The notes beneath the pieces are model-generated. The model had not been told where the DNA came from. It saw only the letters and a list, made by a program, of their open reading frames with translations, and did not search any database. A DNA stretch of 64,000 nucleotides, from NCBI GenBank assembly GCA_008501825.1, contig QQUA01000006.1, positions 1 through 64,000 of the forward strand. Direction: 5' to 3'. This document shows, piece after piece, positions 53,849 to 62,501 of the stretch. Origin of the DNA: Planctomycetota bacterium. GTDB taxonomy: Bacteria; Planctomycetota; UBA1135. Every line of letters starts with the position of its first letter. The stretch's first letter is position 1. Made by a program: the position numbers and the translations under genes.

Positions 53849-55893
53849 TCGGATTCGACTTGCCAGTGCAGCATCGTTCCGCCACGAGGGGGCAAAGGAA
53901 CGAGAAGTCGTCCATTGGAAAACGGGTGCGTCTTCCCTGACCAAAGGTCGGTCGCGAAGCCTTTGGCCGGTGATTCAAACACTTCCACCGGACAGTACCT
54001 AGCTTCTTCGGCAAGCTGAACTGCCACCAGATAGCGGTGTTCGTCCCGACACCAAAGGGAAGTTTGCACGCCTTCGAGTTGAGCCCGACTGCCGCAAGAC
54101 AGTTCCAAATGAGAACAGATCGCTTGCATCAAGGAAGAGCTCGCCGCCACACCGAACTGCCAGATCTCTCCTTTACCGACTTTCCGCCGAAAACCGCAGC
54201 ACCAACGCTTCCCTTCATAATTCTTCCGCCAAGCATCTGGATTTTCGATGGCGCGAAGTTGCCCTCTCCCCTGCGTCGCCCAAACTCCATCGCCGGGAGG
54301 CCGGCTCCAAACCCAGATCGCCCCGGAACTCCAACCTCGCTGGTTTCCCAATTCCACGGCAAATTCTTTTCCTAAACCGGAAAGGACTGAATCCGGTTCC
54401 TTGAATCCGAAACCGTCCAAAGCTTGGAAACGGTCTCCACGAGCGGGAGCGTTGGTGAACAAAACCAAACGGCCCCCTTGATGGACGTAATCCCGGAGTT
54501 TCTTCCAGCCTGCTTCTCTCAACCAAGGGGCTCCGGCATAGATCACTGCGGAATATGGAGTCCAATTCGTTTCCAGGTCGACCAAATCATAATCCAGATC
54601 CGCACCGTACATGGAATCCAGAATTTGATTCTGGTCCAGGACTCGATCCGTAGCCAAGTGTTCCCAATCCATAAATGCAGCCAGCGATGAAGATTTCTTC
54701 CATCTCCAGACCTCATGGTCCAAGAAAAGACGGTGAAAGGATTTTAAAAACTTTGGCCTCTCGCCTCTTGCTTGGCCATTTTCAGCAAAAGCGGCTTGGC
54801 ACCATTGTTCTCGGTCCACCAACATGTACCAATTCAAGCCTTGCATGCCGGCCAGCAAAGCACTGTGAACAAGCAAGGGCTCGTGCCGGGGTCCGATTTT
54901 TCCGGTTTGTTGAAGATTTTCCTGCCAGATTCCGCACGGCATCTCGGCCATAAAGGCCAAGGGAGAAATGGTTCGTTGCCAGCGCAAGGTATCCAGAAAA
55001 CGACGGTGTTCGTTTCGATCTCCGGAAAATTCGTGGGAAGGATAACTGTCCAAGCCGCTGAAGTGAACTTCCGCTGCCATGGTTCGCCAAGGTTGCACAT
55101 CTCCACCCGGGTAATAGTTGCAGACCAGCGGAAGATCCGGTCCGTACTTTTCAAAAACCTCTTTATGCCACTTCAGGATTCGCATCACGGCCCAGTGCTG
55201 AAAGCGCCAATAATCCCGGTGGCGGGCCCGGTGCCCTGGATTCATGGAGTCAGGAACTTCGGCGAAAGGAAAGGCCTGATCAAAACTCAAGAATTCCGTA
55301 TTCCAGGCGCTATTCAAATTGGGAACCGTTTCATATTGATCCCGTAAAAATTTTTGGAAGAGACCATGTCCGGATCCGCTCAGCCCGCATTCCTGCTCGA
55401 ACCAATGACTGAAAGGATCGATTTCGTTATCGATCTGCAACGCGGCAACCGGCCCGCCGCGGTCGGCGGCGAAGGGAAGAATTGCTTGAAGGACTTCCCG
55501 AATCCATACCTCCGCTTCCCGGCAATAATCTTTTGAAAATCGAGGAAATAAGGCAACCCGCTCCGGGACTCCGGCAAAAGGGCATTCGGCATAAATATAG
55601 GGCCCAGGCCGCAACCACACTTTGAGTTCTATTTCAGCAGCAAGTTCCAAAAAGGACCGGAGATTGCGGCGTGAATCGGTCGCTCCATCGAAATCGAAAC
55701 GGCCGGGCCGGACCTCATGAAATTGCCAAGGGACGTAAGTTGCAACCCAACCCAAGTGCAGATCCTTGGCTTGTTGCAAGTGCCGTCGCCACGTAGTTGG
55801 ATCCAAACGCCAATAGTGAATCTCTCCGCTCAGAAAGGGAAGCCGGCGATTTCCCACCAGCAAGGCTCCGTCCTTTAGCTGAACTTCCGCCAT
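53836..55893 (-). CDS. GH35-family beta-galactosidase-like hydrolase
   Basis: A 685-residue TIM-barrel glycosidase. GEIHYWRL at 23-30, LHLGWVATYVPWQFHEVRPG, and PGPYIYAECPFAGVP match GH35. The acid/base is E157 in QIDNEID and the nucleophile is E317 in FMAEMPCG. The second half holds an accessory beta-rich domain and a Rossmann-like region (PWLREAGWKKLRDYVHQGG) typical of beta-galactosidase trimerisation domains. There is no signal peptide, so it should act in the cytoplasm on imported galactosides. No transporter is adjacent. Confidence 0.85.
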   Translation of the reverse strand: MAEVQLKDGALLVGNRRLPFLSGEIHYWRLDPTTWRRHLQQAKDLHLGWVATYVPWQFHEVRPGRFDFDGATDSRRNLRSFLELAAEIELKVWLRPGPYIYAECPFAGVPERVALFPRFSKDYCREAEVWIREVLQAILPFAADRGGPVAALQIDNEIDPFSHWFEQECGLSGSGHGLFQKFLRDQYETVPNLNSAWNTEFLSFDQAFPFAEVPDSMNPGHRARHRDYWRFQHWAVMRILKWHKEVFEKYGPDLPLVCNYYPGGDVQPWRTMAAEVHFSGLDSYPSHEFSGDRNEHRRFLDTLRWQRTISPLAFMAEMPCGIWQENLQQTGKIGPRHEPLLVHSALLAGMQGLNWYMLVDREQWCQAAFAENGQARGERPKFLKSFHRLFLDHEVWRWKKSSSLAAFMDWEHLATDRVLDQNQILDSMYGADLDYDLVDLETNWTPYSAVIYAGAPWLREAGWKKLRDYVHQGGRLVLFTNAPARGDRFQALDGFGFKEPDSVLSGLGKEFAVELGNQRGWSSGAIWVWSRPPGDGVWATQGRGQLRAIENPDAWRKNYEGKRWCCGFRRKVGKGEIWQFGVAASSSLMQAICSHLELSCGSRAQLEGVQTSLWCRDEHRYLVAVQLAEEARYCPVEVFESPAKGFATDLWSGKTHPFSNGRLLVPLPPRGGTMLHWQVESDQPS

Positions 55894-55946
55894 GCCTGGA
55901 TCCTAACTTCCTCGCCGCAAGTTTTCCGCCGGGGTTTCCGGAAATC

Positions 55947-58010
55947 CTATTTCACTTTTTCGACTTTCGATCGTTCGGACCAGGGCGGAAGGCTCTCCGT
56001 TCTTTGAGCTTGGCGAACGGCCTCAGGCCATTGCCAATGGACCGGCCGAAGTTCCTGGCGGGCGAATAGGGGTAATTGATCGGTCCGATGTGGTGAACCC
56101 GGTTGACTGGCATTGCCATAAGTCAGCAAAGCCCTGGCACGAGGCGGATCGCTGAATTCCACGGCGGCGACGTAACTATCCCCCCAAGTAGCCGAGCGAG
56201 TCTTTCCTTTCGATTCGAAACCAACCACCCGAAACACGCCCAAGCTACCAGGGCCACCATTGGCTGGAAGGTCGACTTCATCCCGGCGCAGCCGATAAAC
56301 CTCTCCCCAAGGAACGTCGATCGATCCATAAGCAGCTTTCACCCGACCGGCGGCGGCGGAAAGAAGAGAAGCGGCCGTTTCCGGATCAGCCAATCCCTGA
56401 GGGCTGGTAAATGGCTCTTCTTCGGTCCAGGGCTTCTGAAACAGAGACACTCTGTGCCGGCGCGCCTCTTCCACAAATCGTTCGAACAACACCGCCCCGC
56501 GACTGCCGGCATTGCAGCAACGATCCCATTGCTGGAGGACTTCCGCCCCCTCCTTCGCCAACGCATCTCCGGATTTGGCTGCTGCAATCAATGGATCCAA
56601 AATTCGCTCCGCAAGTTCCATGCGAGTGGAGTGTTTGTATCTCACGAATTCCTCGAAATCGATTTCCGGATCTTCGTGAAGCAACCTGGCAGAACTTTGA
56701 GCCCGAAAATGCATGAACCTCGGCGCCATGTAGTTCGGGTAGTCGGCGGCATGCAAAGCCAGCGGACGAGTGGTCGTCCAAGGAGGATCATTGGCATTTT
56801 GCAACCAACCCGAGCTAGGGTTCAAGAGCTGCGGTAATTCTTGAACCGAGTGATAATCGTGCCAGAGACTGCCAGGATGGGTACCGTCGACGTCTCGGTC
56901 CCAGGCAAAAGGACCCTGAGGGCGAATCGGGGTCAATCCTCCGAACAAATGCATAATGTTGCCGGCGGCATCGGCGTACATGACCGTCCACATGGGAAGC
57001 AGTTGCATATCTAAAGCCTGGCGAAACTCTGCGAAAGACTGAGCTTTGCCCATGGCCCACCACTGTCGAAACGGCGCCGGCCGGTCCAAACCGACCACCC
57101 TGAGAGCTAAAGCCGTATTCCCTTGTTCGGCAACCAGCGGCCCGTGAAGGCTGCTTTTTACTTGAAGGATTTTCTGGGCCATTTTGCCATCGTTTTGGCG
57201 CACCGAAATCCGATGGGTTCTCTCCTCCAAAGGCCGCCAAGTCTTACCGAATTTGTACTGAGATTCTTTCAATTCCAATCGATAGAGATCCGCCCCGTCG
57301 TGAGTGTTGTTGGTATGGGTCCAGCCCAGTTTCTGATTAAAAGCGATTCCCAGCACTGGAGATCCGACCAAGGTGACTCCATAGGCTTGATATTCCGGAC
57401 AACGAAGATGAGCTTCATAAAACAGATAGACGTCTCCATAAGGCAGATGCGGATTGGCCAGGAGCATGGCGTTGCCCGAAGAGCTGCGCTTGGGCGCGAC
57501 CGCCCAAGCATTGGAACCGCCACGGCTCAATTGCCTTTGACTTTTCTCCAGCAATTCCGGGCCGCTGACGAAGCGAAAATGAAGGATGTGCAGGCCGTGA
57601 GCCAGAACGTCCTGGACTCGAACGGGCAATGCCCGGGCAGCTTCCGGATTCACTTTTTGTGGATGAGCCTGACAATAATCGTTGAAACCGTCCACAAAAG
57701 CTTGGACCCGTTGCCTCCAAACCGGCTGCATCGCCTGAGCATGCTTCTCCGCCAATTCCGGTACGCCCATAACCGTCAACCAGCGATCCGATTCGAAATA
57801 AGATTCCCCCCAATACTCAGCAGCCCGCCCCCGGGCCCGACCGAAAAGAATCAGGGCATGGTCAGCATGGCTTTGGGCTTGGCAATATCCGAAAGCATAA
57901 AACAACGATTCGCTGTCGGCCGCTTGGATGTGGGGAATGCCCCAACGATCCCAATGAATTTCAGTGGGGTTTTGAGGAGAAAGGAAAAGCAGACTAAGGG
58001 CAAGCAACAC
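55947..58010 (-). CDS. penicillin-acylase-family (Ntn) hydrolase
   Basis: A 687-residue member of the penicillin amidase family. A hydrophobic N-terminal stretch may act as a signal peptide. The DRWGIPHIQA motif near the start and the nucleophile Ser166 in RGGSNAWAV, where the precursor is cut to free the N-terminal Ser, are diagnostic. NPHLPYG and TNNTHDGADLYRLE follow as substrate-side motifs. Family members cleave amides, including acyl-homoserine lactones and beta-lactam side chains. The start is GTG 58010; AAGAGGG lies directly before it. Substrate unknown. Confidence 0.88.
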   Translation of the reverse strand: MLLALSLLFLSPQNPTEIHWDRWGIPHIQAADSESLFYAFGYCQAQSHADHALILFGRARGRAAEYWGESYFESDRWLTVMGVPELAEKHAQAMQPVWRQRVQAFVDGFNDYCQAHPQKVNPEAARALPVRVQDVLAHGLHILHFRFVSGPELLEKSQRQLSRGGSNAWAVAPKRSSSGNAMLLANPHLPYGDVYLFYEAHLRCPEYQAYGVTLVGSPVLGIAFNQKLGWTHTNNTHDGADLYRLELKESQYKFGKTWRPLEERTHRISVRQNDGKMAQKILQVKSSLHGPLVAEQGNTALALRVVGLDRPAPFRQWWAMGKAQSFAEFRQALDMQLLPMWTVMYADAAGNIMHLFGGLTPIRPQGPFAWDRDVDGTHPGSLWHDYHSVQELPQLLNPSSGWLQNANDPPWTTTRPLALHAADYPNYMAPRFMHFRAQSSARLLHEDPEIDFEEFVRYKHSTRMELAERILDPLIAAAKSGDALAKEGAEVLQQWDRCCNAGSRGAVLFERFVEEARRHRVSLFQKPWTEEEPFTSPQGLADPETAASLLSAAAGRVKAAYGSIDVPWGEVYRLRRDEVDLPANGGPGSLGVFRVVGFESKGKTRSATWGDSYVAAVEFSDPPRARALLTYGNASQPGSPHRTDQLPLFARQELRPVHWQWPEAVRQAQRTESLPPWSERSKVEKVK

Positions 58011-58080
58011 CCCTCTTTTGTAAGGCTTTCTAGGAAAAGCGCCAAACTGTGGATTTCACCGAAGAAGAAGCGCCCGGAAA

Positions 58081-60384
58081 CTACGGATTTAAAATCCGCC
58101 ACAAAGCTTGTGCCTGAGGGTAATCCGGAGCGATTTGCAGCGCCTGCTCCACTGCACTTCGCGCTTCACTTAGCTGTCCCTGATCGTGGAATACCGTGGC
58201 CAGGGCGAACCAGGAATCTGCCGCCATCGGTTCGATGCGACAGGCTCGCTCAAGGGCTCGAATCGCTTCCTTCGGTTGTTGCAAGGCAGCGTGGGCCAGG
58301 CCCACATTGTGCCAAGCACGAGCAAAACCCCGATCCAGTTCCACCGCCTTCTGCAAAGCCTGTAAGGCACCTTCCGAATCTCCAACGCCTCCTCGGGCAA
58401 GTCCCAAAGAAAACCACAAGGCCGGATCCTCCGGCGCCAACTCGCAAGCCTTCTCACATTGCTGCAGGGCTTTTCGACTTTGGCCGGAAGCATCCAATGC
58501 CACCGCAAGGCTCTGTCGCAAAGCGGGAGAATAAGGATCCCAACGCACCGCTTTCTCCAACAAGGCCACGGCCCGGCTATTCTCCCCGCGGTCCATCCAC
58601 AAGCCGGCTTCCAACCAAGCGCCGGTGGGTTGATCGCCGTGATGGCGCAAATAAATCATCAACTCCCGTCCAGCGGTAGAGTTTAAATCGACTTCGGCGC
58701 GCAAGCTCAAGGCGGCGCTGACCCGAACCGAACGGACGGAGTCTTGCAAGGCGGCTCGCAGTTCTCCGAAAAAGGCCGGGTCCGCTCCGTCCAAAGCCCG
58801 AGCCGCCATGGTTCGAACCAACGGAGCTTGGTCCTGCAACAAAGCCACCAGGGTTTTGGCTACTTCCGGGCGATGCACCCACTCGCCCAACAAGGAAGCG
58901 CCCACCGCCCTCCACGCCGGCCACGGTTCTTCCCGAACGAATTGAATCAATTCCCGAACAATTCCAGCGGAACGCCGCCGGGCGCCGGCGACGACCAAAG
59001 CCCGATCTCGGGAAGGCCTTTCCATCTTTTCGCCGTACCAAAGCTCCACCGCTTCGATGGCCCAATCCAAGCTTTGGTCTTCGTGACAGGAATTGCAGGC
59101 GTTGGGAACTCCAATCTCCTTGCTAAGCCACGGATCCGGCACCCGGAAACCGTGATCGTGCCGGGGATGACGTTGCATAAAGGTGGCCGTCGGCATGTGG
59201 CAGGCGATGCATTGGCCGCCGGGTCCGGCAGGGTCGTGATTTGAATGTTCGGCCGGGTCAATCGGTCCCAAATCCTCACTCAGTCGATCTTGGTGACATT
59301 GCAGGCACAGCGCATTCCCCTGCATTCTCAGGCCACCGCTGTGTGGGTCGTGACAGGCCAAACAAGTCACGCCGGCTGCATGCATCCGACTTAACAGAAA
59401 AGAACTGTATTCATAATCTTCCTCCAAGATTTGGCCGTCAGGATGAAATACCGCTGAATGGTTAGGCATTTCGGGTAGAAACGAATCCAATAGCGGTTGT
59501 CCAGGTTGATAGTCTTCCTGTAGCTCACCGCGCCGGGCGTGGCAGGTTCCGCAAACGTCGGTCCAACGGGACATATCCTCCTGCAACGTCATCGCGGCTA
59601 AAAAAGGATCTCCTTTCTCGCCCCGGTTCTGCCTTTGCCAATCATCGTGGTCGGCTCCCGGTCCGTGGCAGGCTTCGCAGCCGACGCCAAGCTCCAGCCA
59701 TTCACTTTGATAGCGATCTTCTTTGGGATCGTACTGTTTTCGAAAAGCCGTGTTGTGGCAGTCCGCGCACATGGCGTTCCAATTCATTCCGCGCCCGGCC
59801 CAAAAACCCCACTCGCCCGGCCGACGGTCCTCCTCTCCAAAAACGTCGAACCACTCTTTTTCCTTCGGATCCCAAGCCAAAGAAAGGGCCTGAAGCCGTC
59901 CACCGGGAGCTTCGACCAGGAATTGCCGTAGAGGATGAACCCCAATCACTCGGCGGCAGGAAAAAGCCCGAAGCGTTCCCGAGCCATCCACGGTCTCCAT
60001 CTTCATGGTCCCGTCTTCCAACAAAGGTCGGCTCAGCAAACTGCCGTGTTGAACCGGTTCCTGGTTCTCGAAGGGTTCTCGATCCAACTCAGTTTCGAGC
60101 AACCGTTCCGCCAAAGCGTGGTGGCTTTGTCGCCACTGAGCTTCCACTTGCGGGTGACATTCGACGCAACTGGCGGAGCCGACGTAAGCCTTGGCGTCAA
60201 CCGCAGGCGGAGATGTCGTTTCCGCACCGGCCATTTCGACCGGAGCCGGTTGGCCTTCTCCTGCCACATCGGTTGAGGACGTCGGCGAGGAGTCGCCACA
60301 GGCCGGCAGCCCCAAGCAAAGCCATCCGAAAAAGGCGACCAGCCTGGAAGCCCGACCGAGGGGCAGGAATGGCAACTTCCGCAT
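58081..60384 (-). CDS. octaheme cytochrome c lipoprotein with HEAT and TPR repeats
   Basis: A 767-residue lipoprotein; the signal ends LGLPACG. Eight CxxCH heme motifs are seen (CVECH, CADCH, CEACH, CGTCH, CLACH, CLQCH, CIACH, CNSCH) in the first 430 residues. A HEAT-like region (about 455-560) and TPR repeats (about 575-760) follow. Such multiheme proteins carry electrons in the periplasm or outer membrane; the repeats suggest protein binding. The frame begins at 60438, but ATG 60384 precedes the signal peptide. It is divergent from the membrane protein and symporter pair. Redox partner unknown. Confidence 0.88.
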   Translation of the reverse strand: MRKLPFLPLGRASRLVAFFGWLCLGLPACGDSSPTSSTDVAGEGQPAPVEMAGAETTSPPAVDAKAYVGSASCVECHPQVEAQWRQSHHALAERLLETELDREPFENQEPVQHGSLLSRPLLEDGTMKMETVDGSGTLRAFSCRRVIGVHPLRQFLVEAPGGRLQALSLAWDPKEKEWFDVFGEEDRRPGEWGFWAGRGMNWNAMCADCHNTAFRKQYDPKEDRYQSEWLELGVGCEACHGPGADHDDWQRQNRGEKGDPFLAAMTLQEDMSRWTDVCGTCHARRGELQEDYQPGQPLLDSFLPEMPNHSAVFHPDGQILEEDYEYSSFLLSRMHAAGVTCLACHDPHSGGLRMQGNALCLQCHQDRLSEDLGPIDPAEHSNHDPAGPGGQCIACHMPTATFMQRHPRHDHGFRVPDPWLSKEIGVPNACNSCHEDQSLDWAIEAVELWYGEKMERPSRDRALVVAGARRRSAGIVRELIQFVREEPWPAWRAVGASLLGEWVHRPEVAKTLVALLQDQAPLVRTMAARALDGADPAFFGELRAALQDSVRSVRVSAALSLRAEVDLNSTAGRELMIYLRHHGDQPTGAWLEAGLWMDRGENSRAVALLEKAVRWDPYSPALRQSLAVALDASGQSRKALQQCEKACELAPEDPALWFSLGLARGGVGDSEGALQALQKAVELDRGFARAWHNVGLAHAALQQPKEAIRALERACRIEPMAADSWFALATVFHDQGQLSEARSAVEQALQIAPDYPQAQALWRILNP

Positions 60385-60436
60385 CTCCGCTAGGGTATGG
60401 TGCTCGGGCCGAGCTGGGCAGCCCTGATCCCCCGCC

Positions 60437-60598
60437 ATGCGTCCCTACCGACCCATCGCCGTCGGCTTCTACCTCCTTTCCCTGCCCTTGTGGCTTGCCG
60501 TTTTTCTGGCCGGGGATCGCACCGGTCGCTGGACCAACGGTCTAGCCGCGGCATTATTTCTCGCCTTGGGATTCCTCCTGGATCGAAAGCGGCGATGA
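60437..60598 (+). CDS. 53-residue membrane protein overlapping the symporter gene
   Basis: A short gene reading MRPYRPIAVGFYLLSLPLWL, then a polar loop (AGDRTGRWTN), a second hydrophobic segment (GLAAALFLALGFLL) and a basic end. Two transmembrane helices are likely. Its TGA overlaps the symporter ATG (ATGA at 60595-60598), so translation is coupled. Small membrane subunits encoded next to SSS transporters are known, and a role as accessory subunit is likely but inferred. Confidence 0.7.
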   Translation: MRPYRPIAVGFYLLSLPLWLAVFLAGDRTGRWTNGLAAALFLALGFLLDRKRR

Positions 60599-62382
60599 AC
60601 CTCCAGCTTAGTTTTTGGGACTGGCTGTTCCTGGCTTGGTTTTTGCTGGTCACCACCGGAGTCGGGCTTTACTACGCCCGCCGAGCGGGCCGCAACTTGC
60701 AAGAGTACTTCCTGTCCGGAAGGGACCTGCCTTGGTGGGCGCTGGGAACTTCCATGGTGGCCACCAATTTCGCCGCCGACACGCCTCTGGCAGTCACCGG
60801 AATCGTTCTGCAGGACGGCATTGCCGGCAACTGGCTTTGGTGGAATTTTATGTTCGGCGGCACTTTGACCGTGTTTTTATTCAGCCGCTGGTGGCGCCGT
60901 TCTCACATCACCACTGAAATCGAATTAATCAGCAAGCGTTATGACGGCAAAGCGGCTTCCATTTTAAGAGGTGTCAAAGCAGTTTATCTGGGCTTGTTGG
61001 TAAATTCGATCATCTTCGGCTGGGTCACTTTGGCCATGGGAAGGATTTTAGAAGTGGTGTTCGATCTCCCCCGGCCGATGTCCCTGGGTATCCTTCTTGC
61101 AATTACTTTGTTTTACACCGCTCTTTCCGGTCTTTGGGGAGTGGTTGCCTCCGACGTATTGCAATTCTCTATGGCCATGGTCGGAGCGATCATTTTGGCC
61201 GTACTGTCAGTTCAGGAAGTCGGCGGTTTGGAAATTCTGGTCAAGGACATTCAAACCTTGGGAGCCTATTACGACAAAGATTACTTGGCCATCTTCCCGA
61301 CCGGATGGAGCGCCTTCACCGGTGCGGTCATGGTCTTGGTTTTGGTGAACTGGTGGGCGGTGTATTACCCCGGCAATGAACCCGGCGGCGGCGGCTACAT
61401 CGCCCAACGCATGTTTGCGGCAAAGAACGAGAACCATGCCCGGGCCGGTACCCTTTGGTTCATCTTCGCCAACTTCGTGTTGCGACCTTGGCCGTGGATC
61501 CTGGTGGCACTTTCCGCTGCGGTTTTAGAGCCGGCGTTTTTGGCCGGTCATGCCCAGGGTCCCTATGCACCGGAAAAAGCCTACCCTTGGATGTTCCAAG
61601 TTCTCCCCGAAGGCATGCTGGGCTTGGTGGTGGCGTCCTTTTTCGCCGCTTTCATGAGCACCATCACCACGACCTTGAATTTGTCCGCCAGCTACCTGGT
61701 CAATGATTTGTATTTACCCCTGACCGCCGGCCGAAAACAAAGCGATCGCCGCCAAGTTTGGGTCGCTCGAACCGCGGTGGGCTTGGTCACCGGAGTGGGC
61801 TGCCTGGTGGCCTGGCAGATGGAGTCGGTCAGCGGCGGCTGGGAACTCTTGATGGACGTCACCGCAGGAACCGGGCTGGTCCTCATCGCCCGATGGCTTT
61901 GGTGGCGGGTCAACGCATGGAGCGAAATTTCGGCCATGTTGTCTTCGGCACTCATTTGCCTTTGGACCTTTTCCGAAGACGGTGAAGACCTCTTGTTCCG
62001 GTGGTCAAGAGAGCAAGAAGCTCTGGTAGAGCCGATTCGCCTGCTTCTCATCCTCAGCGTGACGACGGTGGTTTGGCTGACCACCACTTTTCTCACTCCG
62101 CCGGTAAGCCGAAAGCATCTCACCGCCTTTTTCGAGGAAGTTCGCCCGGGTGGTTTTTGGGGCGACATTGACCTGGAAGCCGGTTTTCCGAAGTCTCGCA
62201 TGAGCCGGGACCTCATTCTTTGGGGAACCTCCACCATGATGATTTTCGGATCCCTGTTCGGTTTGGGCTCCGCCTTGCTGCTACAAACCGGTGCCGCGGC
62301 TTTGTTTTTGAGCTTGGCGGCGGCCGGTACGCTGGCCACCTACTATTTCATGCGCAAACCGGAACCCGATTGGCTGCAGTAA
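60595..62382 (+). CDS. sodium:solute symporter (SSS) family transporter
   Basis: A 595-residue inner-membrane protein with many helices. SSS motifs include SGRDLPWWALGTSMVATNFAAD, GGGYIAQRMFAAKNENHAR and SFFAAFMSTITTTLNLSASY. It imports a solute with sodium. ATG 60595 overlaps the preceding small gene; the longer open frame upstream is not expected to be used. The substrate is unclear from sequence. The next gene follows after 119 bp. Confidence 0.88.
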   Translation: MNLQLSFWDWLFLAWFLLVTTGVGLYYARRAGRNLQEYFLSGRDLPWWALGTSMVATNFAADTPLAVTGIVLQDGIAGNWLWWNFMFGGTLTVFLFSRWWRRSHITTEIELISKRYDGKAASILRGVKAVYLGLLVNSIIFGWVTLAMGRILEVVFDLPRPMSLGILLAITLFYTALSGLWGVVASDVLQFSMAMVGAIILAVLSVQEVGGLEILVKDIQTLGAYYDKDYLAIFPTGWSAFTGAVMVLVLVNWWAVYYPGNEPGGGGYIAQRMFAAKNENHARAGTLWFIFANFVLRPWPWILVALSAAVLEPAFLAGHAQGPYAPEKAYPWMFQVLPEGMLGLVVASFFAAFMSTITTTLNLSASYLVNDLYLPLTAGRKQSDRRQVWVARTAVGLVTGVGCLVAWQMESVSGGWELLMDVTAGTGLVLIARWLWWRVNAWSEISAMLSSALICLWTFSEDGEDLLFRWSREQEALVEPIRLLLILSVTTVVWLTTTFLTPPVSRKHLTAFFEEVRPGGFWGDIDLEAGFPKSRMSRDLILWGTSTMMIFGSLFGLGSALLLQTGAAALFLSLAAAGTLATYYFMRKPEPDWLQ

Positions 62383-62501
62383 TTTCGACCTGAAGCCGGC
62401 CATGGTGCGGCAAGAGCCGCCCCTCAACGACGGTTTCCCGCCGCCCGGGATTCGATGCAACGCCTAAGATGGGCGTCTTTCCCGGCAAGCACCGGCGCAT
62501 C

